Origin: Natrarchaeobius chitinivorans
GTDB taxonomy: Archaea; Halobacteriota; Halobacteria; Halobacteriales; Natrialbaceae
DNA length: 64,000 nucleotides
Assembly (NCBI RefSeq): GCF_003841505.1
Contig: NZ_REGA01000001.1
Location: 124,001 to 188,000 of the forward strand
Reading direction: 5' to 3'
The translations under genes were made by a program, and so were the position numbers. The number at the start of each line of letters is the position of its first letter. The first letter of the stretch is position 1. The notes under the pieces were generated by a model. It was not told the origin of the DNA. It searched no databases and saw nothing but the letters and a program-made list of their open reading frames with translations. Positions 26,469 through 35,343 of the stretch are shown piece by piece.

Positions 26469-26573
26469 ATGACGTTGGAAGAGTCGATCCGAGAGTTAGA
26501 AGAACAACTCGACATGAACCGGAGTGAAGAAGTTGAGGAAACCGGACGAATCGTCGCACGACTACAGGACTGA
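26469..26573 (+). CDS. Very small charged helical protein (34 aa)
   Basis: MTLEESIRELEEQLDMNRSE followed by EVEETGRIVARLQD: a compact amphipathic helix with heptad-like leucines, closed by TGA. The composition is typical haloarchaeal acidic. No homologue recognised. An open frame this short could occur by chance. Confidence 0.35.
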   Translation: MTLEESIRELEEQLDMNRSEEVEETGRIVARLQD

Positions 26574-26861
26574 TCGTCCACCAACTCTTTTCGGATTATG
26601 TGATATTCTTCGACCCTCGATGCAGACAACTCGCTTATTCGCTCACCGCAGTTGTTTGAAATCGTTCGCAAACTCGTGTTTCGAGACCGTGGTTTACAAA
26701 GTCCAACGAGAACTGCTTGTCATCCGGATAATGGTAGGAAATACGAGAGGGCAGTATCTAAGAGGGAGTCCGTCAGGAATATATCCTTGCGGTTTTGCTG
26801 ATTCTCGTTGAACAGTAGAGCGAAGCGAGCAGTGTGCTGTCGCTATCGGGTGTAGCGTCGC
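26574..26861. other. AT-richer intergenic stretch
   Basis: 288 bp with noticeably lower GC than the surroundings and no credible gene; adjoins the surface-glycoprotein terminator. Confidence 0.5.
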
Positions 26862-26902
26862 AAAAAATGAAAGCCGCACCGAAAGGCCGGATCGAAATCC
26901 GG
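26862..26902 (-). terminator. Terminator of the surface glycoprotein gene
   Basis: On the minus strand, stem CCGGAT-TTCG-ATCCGG (26887-26902) lies 15 nt after the stop codon and is followed within 20 nt by a TTTTTT run (26862-26867), fitting an archaeal T-rich terminator. Confidence 0.65.
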
Positions 26903-26916
26903 TAGTTAGGAAGCGT

Positions 26917-29403
26917 TTAGTTCTGACGGCGGAGCGCGAGCATCGCGGCGGCCATCAGGGCGACGAGTGCGACGGCGATACCGAAGCCGGGCACGTCATC
27001 GTCTTCTGGCTCAGGCTCGTCGTCGGACGGCTCAGGCGTGTCGTCGGATGGCTCAGGCTCGTCGTCAGACGGTTCTGGCTCATCGTCGGACGGCTCTGGC
27101 TCGTCGTCAGACGGCTCTGGCTCGTCGTCAGCGTCGTCAGCTTTGTCGTCGTCGTCAGCGATCTTGTCGACGAAGACAGCGTCAGCGGATCCGATTCCGC
27201 TTCCACTGATGCGGAAGGTGAGTTCACCCTCGTCGCCTTCGCTACGGTCGCTCAGGTCGACAGCTCCCGTTTCGAAGGTTCCGTCCGAGGCGATCTCGGT
27301 GTCCTCGAGGGTGTGCAGGAAGCTTGGCGTGTCGCCAGCGTTACGGATGCGGACCGTGGAGTCCGATCCGGGTGCGACGTTCGTCTCACCGGTGACGGTG
27401 AACTCATCGGAGGTCTCGAGTTGGACGTTGTCGTCCTCGTCGAGGTTGTCGAACGTCACGGCGGGTTCGACAATCGTGAACTCAGTGCTCACGGACTGGT
27501 CGGAGTCAGCCTGGAAGTACGGATACGCGTTGTGGTAGGTGCCGTCGAATGGCGCGCCACCATTATCGTACTTGTAGCGCTCGTCAGGGTGGGTCTCGTA
27601 CTCGAGCTCAGCGGTGAAGTCCATGCCGTCCGCGAGGGAGCGGTCGAATGCATTGCTGGAGCTCGTGTCGACGACAACGTAGAATTCGCCTGCATCGTTG
27701 TCGGCAATGACGAGGACCTCATCTGAATCCGCTCCGAGGTTCAGTGCGGTTGGGTCCTGGTTCCCAGTTGCGTCGTCAGCTTCGACCCCGAAGTTGATAC
27801 CTTCGTAGTTATCGTCGTTAAGCGCCTCGAGGGTGCTGGCACTGAAGCCGTCATCGAGTGCGTCCCAGTCCTCACTGTCGTGGTAGACCATGGCGCCGTA
27901 GAGACCGGTCGCTTCGGCCTTGATGATGAGACGGTCGTCCTCTGCGATGTCCGTTCGCTCAGTAGCGGCATCGAGGAGATCGTCGAGTTCGTCCTCGTCT
28001 GCGTCGTCACCTGGGGCGACCCACGTGCTGATGGAGTCGACACCGGGCGTCGTCAGGTCGAGCGTCGCGAGGTCGAGTTCGTCGTCGAGTTCGGACGAAC
28101 CGTCGCTAGCGACGATGAAGTCACCGTTTCCGTTGGCAGCGACGTCATAGTCGGTCGCCTGGAGCGGTCGGGTCAGCTGGTATTCAGTAGACTGGTAGTC
28201 CGACGCATCGCTGATCAGCCCGAGTTCGTCGAGGTAGTCAGCGAAGTCGCCGTTCGAACCGAGCGTATCACCGACTTCCTCGTCGTGGAAGTCGGCACCA
28301 GTCGATCCAACACCGTCGTGGACTTCGCTCGTGAGTTCGTCGTCACCAGCGTTGTAGACGTCCTCGGTGTCAGCATCGTGGGCACCCAGCGTACGGGTGT
28401 TGACCTGGAAGCTCACTTCACCGTCTTCTTCGTCGTCAACGACGTGTACGACGTCAACGAATCCAGCGTTTTCGTCACCGATCTGGATCCACGTCTCGTC
28501 GGTGTCATCGAGGTCAACCGTGAACTCGACGATGTCACCGGCGGTCTGCGTGTAAACGCTCTGGTCGAACGAACCACTGCGGTCGTGTTCGACAACAGAG
28601 ATGTTAGCGGTCGCTTCAGCTGACGTGTCGTCGACTTCGAACGTGAATTCGTAGTCGTCGGTGTCAATGCCAGCGAAGTCTGCATCGAATTCGCCGTCAC
28701 TGACGCCGTTGAGCGTAATTTCGTCGTCTTCAGTGTTCAGATCGATGCTACCGTGGGCGGCGAAGATGCCGTCGAGTTCCGAGGCGGTAAGGTCACCGTC
28801 GGCGTCAACGACCACGTCGTAGGCTCCACGGTTAGAGTCGAACTCAATCTCCGTGACAGCGCCGTCACCTTCGTCGGTGACTTCGTCATCGTCGAACTCA
28901 GCGCTCAGCGACTGAACGCTCACTTCGAACGCATCGCCGCTGGAGACATCGTCACTCTGTGCAGGGAGACTCTCGTGTGCGAGGAAGAAGTATTCCTCAT
29001 CGAGGTCACTCGTGTCGATGACAACAACGCTCCAGTCCTGAACGTCAGATGAGTCGACACCCGGGTGTTTGTCCTCGAGCGTCTCGTTGACTTCTGCCTC
29101 TGCAGCAGTCTGGATGGTCAATTCCGCCTCGAAGGACGTATCGTCATCGCCGAAGCTGTTGACCTGTCGGAGTTCGACTTCATTGTCTGTGATGCCGTCT
29201 AGGTCTTGGCCATAGGCGATGACGTCTTGTCCTTGCCAGGCGATACTACCGTCGTACTCGTACGTAAGTTCAGCTGGATGATCGTGTGCCGCCGCCGAGC
29301 CCGCAAACGCAGCGGACATGGCAAAAACGGACATAACCATCAGCGCGGCAAGGAACACTGCGCGTCCCTTTTCGCGATATGATGTCGTGTTTCGTGTACT
29401 CAT
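26917..29403 (-). CDS. S-layer-type surface glycoprotein (PGF-CTERM)
   Basis: 828 aa exported protein. The N-terminus MSTRNTTSYREKGRAVFLAA...AGSAAA is the haloarchaeal surface-glycoprotein signal peptide. The body is beta-rich, very acidic and Asn-X-Ser/Thr bearing. The C-terminus has about six EPEPSDD repeats, a short spacer, then PGFGIAVALVALMAAAMLALRR, the PGF-CTERM signal processed by archaeosortase A with lipid attachment. It most likely builds the S-layer lattice. ATG 29403 was chosen because it starts the signal peptide; the frame continues to 29469 without resemblance. Monocistronic, with its own terminator. Confidence 0.93.
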   Translation of the reverse strand: MSTRNTTSYREKGRAVFLAALMVMSVFAMSAAFAGSAAAHDHPAELTYEYDGSIAWQGQDVIAYGQDLDGITDNEVELRQVNSFGDDDTSFEAELTIQTAAEAEVNETLEDKHPGVDSSDVQDWSVVVIDTSDLDEEYFFLAHESLPAQSDDVSSGDAFEVSVQSLSAEFDDDEVTDEGDGAVTEIEFDSNRGAYDVVVDADGDLTASELDGIFAAHGSIDLNTEDDEITLNGVSDGEFDADFAGIDTDDYEFTFEVDDTSAEATANISVVEHDRSGSFDQSVYTQTAGDIVEFTVDLDDTDETWIQIGDENAGFVDVVHVVDDEEDGEVSFQVNTRTLGAHDADTEDVYNAGDDELTSEVHDGVGSTGADFHDEEVGDTLGSNGDFADYLDELGLISDASDYQSTEYQLTRPLQATDYDVAANGNGDFIVASDGSSELDDELDLATLDLTTPGVDSISTWVAPGDDADEDELDDLLDAATERTDIAEDDRLIIKAEATGLYGAMVYHDSEDWDALDDGFSASTLEALNDDNYEGINFGVEADDATGNQDPTALNLGADSDEVLVIADNDAGEFYVVVDTSSSNAFDRSLADGMDFTAELEYETHPDERYKYDNGGAPFDGTYHNAYPYFQADSDQSVSTEFTIVEPAVTFDNLDEDDNVQLETSDEFTVTGETNVAPGSDSTVRIRNAGDTPSFLHTLEDTEIASDGTFETGAVDLSDRSEGDEGELTFRISGSGIGSADAVFVDKIADDDDKADDADDEPEPSDDEPEPSDDEPEPSDDEPEPSDDTPEPSDDEPEPEDDDVPGFGIAVALVALMAAAMLALRRQN
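26998..27137 (-). repeat. 21-bp in-frame repeats coding the EPEPSDD stalk
   Basis: About six 21-bp units (consensus GACGGCTCTGGCTCGTCGTC on the plus strand) encode the Glu-Pro-Ser-Asp stalk before the C-terminal anchor. Confidence 0.85.
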
Positions 29404-29537
29404 GTGTTGTGTATTGTCTGATTTCGCATTGGTTGTCTGTGTACCAGGCAGCTTCCCACCGGCCCACACCTCGAGGGTGTCGAGGGGGCTTCTGGGAAAG
29501 ACTCCCGGGTAGGGGTAACCGATGCTTTATGGTCCCC

Positions 29538-29550
29538 TGTAATAAGCTTT
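29538..29550 (-). promoter_or_regulatory. Candidate promoter of the surface glycoprotein gene
   Basis: AAGCTTATTAC on the minus strand is a TATA-like box within an AT-rich run, about 140 nt before ATG 29403; a second candidate ATAAAGC is at 29524-29530. A long leader is unusual but known for S-layer genes. Confidence 0.35.
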
Positions 29551-29816
29551 CTAGTTCTCCGATCACTTTCCGCACAAAAATCCGTCTGTTTTAGTGTAGA
29601 AGATTGTGTATATTACGTTCGCGACGAAACGCGACTCCTGAGAGTAATAGTGTGTTACGCCTCAGCGTGTGGACCATTCACATCGATAGACGGGTCGAGG
29701 CGATCGAGCCGACGAACGCAGATTTCGGACTCGCCTCGGGAGATCGCCACCGATCCGAACGTGACGAGGGTAACGACGCTTTTCCAGCGAATTATCGAGC
29801 AACTACATCGATTGAG

Positions 29817-29894
29817 ACGGTTTGCTATGACTGATTGCCGGTCGATCGGCCACCGTTCTGCGACCGACCGGTAAAGACACATAGCAGACCGTAT
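29817..29894. repeat. Double-hairpin element, copy 5 (divergent)
   Basis: Outer arms ACGGTTTGCTATG / CATAGCAGACCGT and inner stem CCGGTCG / CGACCGACCGG. Compared with copy 1, ACTGT/ACAGT has become GCTATG/CATAGC with pairing kept. Orientation is unclear. Confidence 0.72.
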
Positions 29895-29970
29895 GGCACA
29901 CGATTCGACAACCTATCTGGTGCTCAGGGAGGACTGACGTGCAGTGGCGACGAACGGAGTCAGGGGACGG

Positions 29971-30573
29971 TCACTCGGAATAGACCGTCGCGTCCAGATA
30001 CGCCTCGATCTCGGTGCGGACGTCCTCGAGCCAGTCTCCGGACTCGTGGGTCGACCGCCGGAACATGACGCCCGTGAGCATCGTGACGAGCGTGGCGGCC
30101 ACCCGATCGGGATCGCACTCCCGAAACTCCCCCTGGTCGATTCCCGAGCGGACGATGTCAGCGACGTGAGCCTCGAACACCGCGTCGCTTTTCGTAAAGT
30201 GGTCGGTGTAGTCGCCGTCGTGGACGGCACGTGACCGAAGTTCGATCAGCGTCGCCACCATCTTGCGACGCGCCGGCGGCATCTCCTCGTCGAGCCCCCA
30301 CTCGAGAAACGCCTCGAGACGACGACGGGGATCGGCGATGTCCTCGTCGGTCATTCGGCGTTCGAACCGCTCGAGCATGAACGAGAGACACTCGAGGACG
30401 AGTTCGTCCTTGCCGTCGTAGTGGCGGTAAACCAGCGACGTGCTCTTTTCGAACTCGTCGCCGATAGCGTTTATAGTTAGATCCGCGTACCCGTGCGTAC
30501 GTAGCGCGCGGTACGTGGCCGCGAGAATCTCCTCTCGCGTGTCGGCGGGATCCTCGAACGGATCGTCGCTCAC
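29971..30573 (-). CDS. TetR/AcrR family regulator
   Basis: 200 aa. The N-terminal HTH is DTREEILAATYRALRTHGYADLTINAIGDEFEKSTSLVYRHYDGKDELVLECL; the remainder is a helical ligand/dimer domain. GTG 30573 (VSDDPFEDPADTREE) was chosen because the frame upstream to 30732 is arginine-rich and covers an operator-like palindrome. It is divergent from the CARDB-like/RND operon (gap about 295 bp) and is the obvious candidate repressor of it, as for many TetR-exporter pairs. Confidence 0.9.
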   Translation of the reverse strand: MSDDPFEDPADTREEILAATYRALRTHGYADLTINAIGDEFEKSTSLVYRHYDGKDELVLECLSFMLERFERRMTDEDIADPRRRLEAFLEWGLDEEMPPARRKMVATLIELRSRAVHDGDYTDHFTKSDAVFEAHVADIVRSGIDQGEFRECDPDRVAATLVTMLTGVMFRRSTHESGDWLEDVRTEIEAYLDATVYSE

Positions 30574-30717
30574 GAACCGCTCACCCGCCGCGACGGATTC
30601 CGGCGCTCGGAACGAACGCGGCCCGCTGGCGCGATTTCGCCTCGAGTCCGCCGGGCGTCGCGGATGCGGTCGATCATCGAACCGAGAGTCGTGACGGCGG
30701 GTAATAAACGGTGTGAA

Positions 30718-30727
30718 TGAACGTTCA
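30718..30727. promoter_or_regulatory. Palindrome TGAACGTTCA, candidate TetR operator
   Basis: A perfect 10-bp palindrome in AT-richer surroundings (GAATGAACGTTCAATC), 145 bp before the TetR start and 141 bp before the exporter operon. Confidence 0.5.
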
Positions 30728-30763
30728 ATCACAAGGTCTATGGTCCTGTTGGCGAAGATATGT

Positions 30764-30778
30764 GTAATGAGCGATTAC
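30764..30778. promoter_or_regulatory. Operator-like inverted repeat GTAAT-N5-ATTAC, copy 1
   Basis: Half sites GTAAT and ATTAC with a 5-nt spacer; a second copy is 51 bp downstream. Confidence 0.5.
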
Positions 30779-30814
30779 GCCCTCCACGCGTCCCGCCCTC
30801 GAGATGGATTGTCC

Positions 30815-30829
30815 GTAATGGTCGATTAC
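30815..30829. promoter_or_regulatory. Operator-like inverted repeat GTAAT-N5-ATTAC, copy 2
   Basis: The same half sites as copy 1 with GGTCG as spacer, 39 bp before the operon start GTG 30868; flanking G/C bases are also conserved. Confidence 0.5.
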
Positions 30830-30867
30830 GATACCCACCGGGGCTCGCGGTCGACGGAGGGTGAACC

Positions 30868-32457
30868 GTGACTCGTCGCGCGATCGTGTCGGTCGCTGTC
30901 GTCGTCCTCGTGTCGATGGGGATGGTCGCGGCCGCGTCGGGACCCATCGTCGCACAGGGTCTCGAACAGGGCGAACCGAACCTCGAGGTCTACCTGCCGG
31001 ACAACGAAGTGAAGCCGGGATCGGCCGAAACGCTCGAGGTCAACGTCGGGAACGACGCGACGGTCCGAACGGGAAGCGGTGAGGGGGTGACGACCGCTCG
31101 CGGAGTGAGCGTCGAGATCCGCGACGCCGGGCCGTTCGAGGCGAAAAGCGGCGAGACGCCGATCGGACCGATTCAGGACGGGCAGGTCGCCTCCGCACCG
31201 CTGCAGATAGACGTTCCACAGGACGTCGAACCCGGCGAACACACCGTCACCGTCCAGGTTCGTTACGCCTACACCAACCGCGTCTCCTCCGGCGGCCCAC
31301 AGCGGCTGACCGCCAGCAAAACCCACCGGATCGACGTCGTCGTCCCGGACGAACCTCGCTTCGAGATCAGCGACGTCGAGACTGACGTCGAACCCGGCGG
31401 CGACGGTCCCGCGACCCTCGAGATCCAGAACGTCGGCTCGGAGACGGCCAACCAGGCTCGCGCGACGATCACCGGCGGTGGCGGCGTCGTCGTCGACGGC
31501 GAAGTCGCCGAGGAGGTCCTGGGTGACCTCGAGCCCCGAGAGAGTACGAACGTGACCACCGACGTCGCAATCGCCGAGACGACGAGCGAGGGGAACAAGC
31601 CACTCGAGGTCGCGATCAGCTACCGCGACGGGTCGGGAATCGAACGCGAAGCGAGACCGGAGACGGCGAGTCTGTCACCCGCGCCCGAACAGACGTTCTC
31701 GATCTCGAACGTCGAGGACACGCTCTCGGTCGGCTACGAGGGCGACGTCACCGGCAAACTCACAAACGACGGGCCGCGAGCGGTCGACGACGCCGTCCTG
31801 ATCGTCGAGCCGATGAGCGACTCGCTCCACGTCGAGGACACCCGGTATGCCCTGCCCGAACTCGAGCCGGGCGAGACGGTCGAGTTCGCCTACCCGACCG
31901 ACGTCAGCGGGACGGCCGACGCCGGCCCCCGTCAGTTGCGCTTTACCATCGAGTACACGAGCGGCGATCGGTCGACGGCCACCGACGGCCCGATCTCAGA
32001 GCGCGTCGTCGTCGACGACCGACAGGACGAGTTCTCCCTCGAGAGTGTGTCGGCGACGGTCGGCCAGGGAGAGAGCGCCGAGTTCGTCCTCGAGATCACG
32101 AACGAGCGTCCGCAGACGCTCTCGAACGTCGACGCGAGACTCTACACCAAGAGCCCGCTCTCGACGACCAACGACGAGGCGTTCGTCCCCGAACTCGAGC
32201 CGGGCGAGTCGGCCGAGATCGTCTTCGACGTGTCGGCGGCCGACAGCGCACCCGCCGAAACCCATCCCGTCGAACTGGACTTCGAGTACGACACCGACCG
32301 GGGCGATACGGTGATCTCGAGTACGTACAAACACCCCGTCGACGTCGTCGCCGTCGAGGACGACGGTGGAACGAGTCTCGGAGCGATCGTCGTCCGCGGG
32401 ATGGCTCTGCTCACGGTCGCCGGACTCGGCGTCGGCCTGTGGTTGCGGAGACGGTAA
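30868..32457 (+). CDS. Exported CARDB/COG1361-like adaptor protein
   Basis: 529 aa. The N-terminal signal peptide (AIVSVAVVVLVSMGMVAAASG) is followed by four or so Ig-like CARDB domains with the recurring LEIQNVGSETANQARATI, LTNDGPRAVDDAVLIV, LEITNERPQTLSNVDARLY and ELEPGES patterns. A C-terminal transmembrane helix (IVVRGMALLTVAGLGVGLWL) ends in RRR. The topology puts the beta domains outside the cell. The RND exporter starts 9 bp downstream, so it is probably an external partner of that exporter. GTG start. Confidence 0.85.
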   Translation: MTRRAIVSVAVVVLVSMGMVAAASGPIVAQGLEQGEPNLEVYLPDNEVKPGSAETLEVNVGNDATVRTGSGEGVTTARGVSVEIRDAGPFEAKSGETPIGPIQDGQVASAPLQIDVPQDVEPGEHTVTVQVRYAYTNRVSSGGPQRLTASKTHRIDVVVPDEPRFEISDVETDVEPGGDGPATLEIQNVGSETANQARATITGGGGVVVDGEVAEEVLGDLEPRESTNVTTDVAIAETTSEGNKPLEVAISYRDGSGIEREARPETASLSPAPEQTFSISNVEDTLSVGYEGDVTGKLTNDGPRAVDDAVLIVEPMSDSLHVEDTRYALPELEPGETVEFAYPTDVSGTADAGPRQLRFTIEYTSGDRSTATDGPISERVVVDDRQDEFSLESVSATVGQGESAEFVLEITNERPQTLSNVDARLYTKSPLSTTNDEAFVPELEPGESAEIVFDVSAADSAPAETHPVELDFEYDTDRGDTVISSTYKHPVDVVAVEDDGGTSLGAIVVRGMALLTVAGLGVGLWLRRR

Positions 32458-32466
32458 CACCGACCG

Positions 32467-35205
32467 ATGACCGATCCCGACCGCACGGACGAAAGCGACG
32501 GCATCTCCGGCTCCGACGGCCCCACGAGCGTCGACCTCGGCGGCTCCTCGAGTGACGCCACCACCGGCACCGACGACCGTCCCCCAAACGTCGACACCAC
32601 CAGCACCGACGACGGCCCCTCGAGGCACGGGGCCGACCGGATACCGGACGACGGTGACGGATGGCTGAGCCGTCTCGATCCCCGAACCGTCCTGGGCACC
32701 CTTCGCTCCGGCGGGAGAGAGGGCGGAACCGATCGCGGGGGCGATCCGTTCACCCGCCGGGTCAACCCACTGATTACGGACCGGCCGTGGACCGTCGTCG
32801 TCGCCTTTCTGTTAGTGACCGCGCTCTTTCTCGGCGGCGCGATGGCCGGCGGCGGCGAGCAACAGGCCGGTGCCGACCAGTTCACCGAAGAGACGCCGGC
32901 CCAGCAGGCGTTCGACGACATGCAGGAGAACTTCGGTGACAACGGGCGCGAGACGGGCGGCGATTCCGCCCAGTTGTTCATCGAGGACGACCGGAACGTC
33001 CTCTCGAAGCCGAACCTGTTGCGGATGCTCGAGTTTCAAGACCGCGTCGAGTCGACGGAGAGCCTGCGGGTGACGTCGACGACGAGTCCGGCCTCGCTGA
33101 TCGCCCAGCAACTCGATCCGACCGCCGAAACTCCCGAAGAACAGTACCGCGTCGTCGACCGGGCGTCCCAGCGCCAGATCGACGCCGCCATCGCCGACGC
33201 CGACGAGGCTGCGGGGCTCCCGGTGAGCACTGACTTCACCAGGGAGTCAGCATCGGCGAGCGTCGCACAGATCGCCGTCAGCTACGATACCGCGTCGATG
33301 GCGGATACGGGAAACAACGCACACCTCCAGTTTCAGACCCAGGAGATCGCGAACGACGTCGACGGCTTCGATACCGACGAGAACGTCGTCATCTGGGGTG
33401 ACGCGATCCTCGACGAGGAGACGGTCCAGTTGCTCGGGGACACCGCGATCGTCGTCTTTCCGGCCGCGATCGTCCTGATCATGTTCTTTCTCGCGATCGC
33501 CTACCGGGATCCGGTCGATCTGGGTCTCGGGCTCGTCGCGCTCGTGATGACGCTGATCTGGACGTTCGGCTTCATGGGATACGCGAACATTCCGTTTTCG
33601 GACTCGTTGATCACCGTCTTCCCGCTGTTGCTCGCCGTCGGTATCGACTTCGGCATCCACATCATCAACCGCTACCGGGAAGAACGGGCGACGGGGGCGG
33701 CGGTGGGCGAGGCGATGGGGATCACGACGGGCCAGCTCACGACGGCGTTGCTGATCGTCACCATCACGACCGTCTTCAGCTTCGCGGCGAACCTGATAAG
33801 CGATATAACCCGCGACTTCGGGCTCGTCGCCGCCGCGGGAATCGTCTTTACGTTCCTCATCTTCGGCGTCTTCCTTCCGGCCGGCAAGGTCGGGTTCGAC
33901 CGGCTGCGCGAGGGAACGCGGTTCCCGCAGTTCGGCACGTCCCCGCTCGGCAACGAGGACTCGATTCTCGGACGGGTGCTCCCCGTCGGCGTCGAGATCG
34001 CACGCGTCGCGCCGGCGATCTTCCTCGTCGCGATGCTCGTCGTCGGTGGGAGTGCCGCCGCCTACGGAACGGGCGTCGACACCGAGTTCGACCAGGAGGT
34101 GTTTTTCCCCGACGAGGACCGAGTCGAACAGTACGAGTCCCTCCCGGAGCCGTTTTCCCCCAGCGAGTACACCTTCATGCAGGTTCTTGCGTACTTAGAG
34201 GAGGACTTCGAGATGAGTCTCCAGGGGACGGTGACCGTCTACGTCGAGGACAACGACCTTCGGTCGGACGGCGCACTCCGGGAGATCGACCGAGCCCTGC
34301 AGAATCCCCCGAACTCCTTCGAAGCGGACGGTCGCCAGGCCGACGCCAACAGCATCGTCGGCGTGATCGACTCGCAAGCGGCGGCCGACCCCGAGTTCGC
34401 ACGAACCGTCGACCGCCACGACTCCAGCGGCGACGGGATCCCCGATCGGAACGTCGACGCGTTCTACGACGAGTTGTTCGCATCCGACGCGGGAGGACAG
34501 GCGGAGAGTCGACTGACGACCGACCGGGGTGCGACGCGAATCGACTACTCGATCGACGTCGACGCCGAACAGGACGAGGCGGTCGCCGACGCCCGGACGG
34601 TGGCCTCGGAGATGCGGATGGACGCGACGGCGACCGGTCAGCTCGTCATCTTCGAGAGCGTGATCGAGGAGATCACCGAGTCGGCGGTCCAGAGCCTGAT
34701 GGCTGCGTTCGTGCTCACCGCGATGTTCCTCGTCCTCTCGTACTGGTGGCTCGAGGGGCGGGCGATATACGGCGTGCTCAATCTCGTCCCGGTCGTACTC
34801 TCCGTCGCATTGCTCGCTGGCTCGATGCGGTTTTTCGACGTCCCGCTCAGTCCGATCAACGCGCCGATTCTCTCGGTGTCGATCGGGCTCGGCGTCGACT
34901 ACACCGTCCACTTCATGCACCGGTTCGTCGACGAGTACGAGGCGGGCAAAGACGTCCACGAGGCGTTGCTCGTCACGGTCCGGGGCACCGGCGGTGCGCT
35001 CACCGGCAGCATGCTCACGACGGTCTGTGGACTCGGCGTTCTCTATCTCGCACTCATCCCGCTGATCATGGAGTTCGGTCTGCTGCTCGCGCTTGGCGTC
35101 TTCTACGCCTGGCTCAGTTCGATCCTCGTACTCCCGTCGACGATCGTCGTCTGGGCCCGCCTCGAGAGTAGACACGACGTAGCCGAACGGGTGCCGTGGG
35201 CCTGA
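32467..35205 (+). CDS. RND/MMPL superfamily exporter
   Basis: 912 aa. A disordered acidic N-terminal extension (about 1-105) precedes the standard RND fold: TM1, an extracellular domain, a TM2-6 bundle, a second extracellular domain, and TM7-12. Both proton-relay motifs are intact: GIDFGIHIINRYRE in TM4 and GVDYTVHFMHRF in TM10. It is an archaeal HAE3-like member. The substrate is unknown; lipids or hydrophobic compounds are typical. Cotranscribed with the CARDB-like protein and opposite a TetR gene. Confidence 0.92.
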   Translation: MTDPDRTDESDGISGSDGPTSVDLGGSSSDATTGTDDRPPNVDTTSTDDGPSRHGADRIPDDGDGWLSRLDPRTVLGTLRSGGREGGTDRGGDPFTRRVNPLITDRPWTVVVAFLLVTALFLGGAMAGGGEQQAGADQFTEETPAQQAFDDMQENFGDNGRETGGDSAQLFIEDDRNVLSKPNLLRMLEFQDRVESTESLRVTSTTSPASLIAQQLDPTAETPEEQYRVVDRASQRQIDAAIADADEAAGLPVSTDFTRESASASVAQIAVSYDTASMADTGNNAHLQFQTQEIANDVDGFDTDENVVIWGDAILDEETVQLLGDTAIVVFPAAIVLIMFFLAIAYRDPVDLGLGLVALVMTLIWTFGFMGYANIPFSDSLITVFPLLLAVGIDFGIHIINRYREERATGAAVGEAMGITTGQLTTALLIVTITTVFSFAANLISDITRDFGLVAAAGIVFTFLIFGVFLPAGKVGFDRLREGTRFPQFGTSPLGNEDSILGRVLPVGVEIARVAPAIFLVAMLVVGGSAAAYGTGVDTEFDQEVFFPDEDRVEQYESLPEPFSPSEYTFMQVLAYLEEDFEMSLQGTVTVYVEDNDLRSDGALREIDRALQNPPNSFEADGRQADANSIVGVIDSQAAADPEFARTVDRHDSSGDGIPDRNVDAFYDELFASDAGGQAESRLTTDRGATRIDYSIDVDAEQDEAVADARTVASEMRMDATATGQLVIFESVIEEITESAVQSLMAAFVLTAMFLVLSYWWLEGRAIYGVLNLVPVVLSVALLAGSMRFFDVPLSPINAPILSVSIGLGVDYTVHFMHRFVDEYEAGKDVHEALLVTVRGTGGALTGSMLTTVCGLGVLYLALIPLIMEFGLLLALGVFYAWLSSILVLPSTIVVWARLESRHDVAERVPWA

Positions 35206-35343
35206 CCGCTCTGAGACCTTCCCGAACGAACAGGTCCGATACCGAGTCGGGGCCTCGAGGCGGCGACGGAAGAGGGGGAAAACGACGGCGGTGAAAGGAA
35301 CCGTTATCACTGGGCGGGAAAAACGCCCCTCAACGGCTGTTGA

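Larger units (their letters stand above)
29404..29970. other. Upstream region of surface glycoprotein to tetR-like gene
   Basis: 567 bp without a credible gene. It holds the surface-glycoprotein leader and promoter and a divergent double-hairpin element at 29817-29894. Confidence 0.6.

Noticed and set aside
26032-26472. 146-aa plus-strand open frame
   Set aside because: Arg/Ser/Pro-rich and overlapped by other chance frames on both strands.
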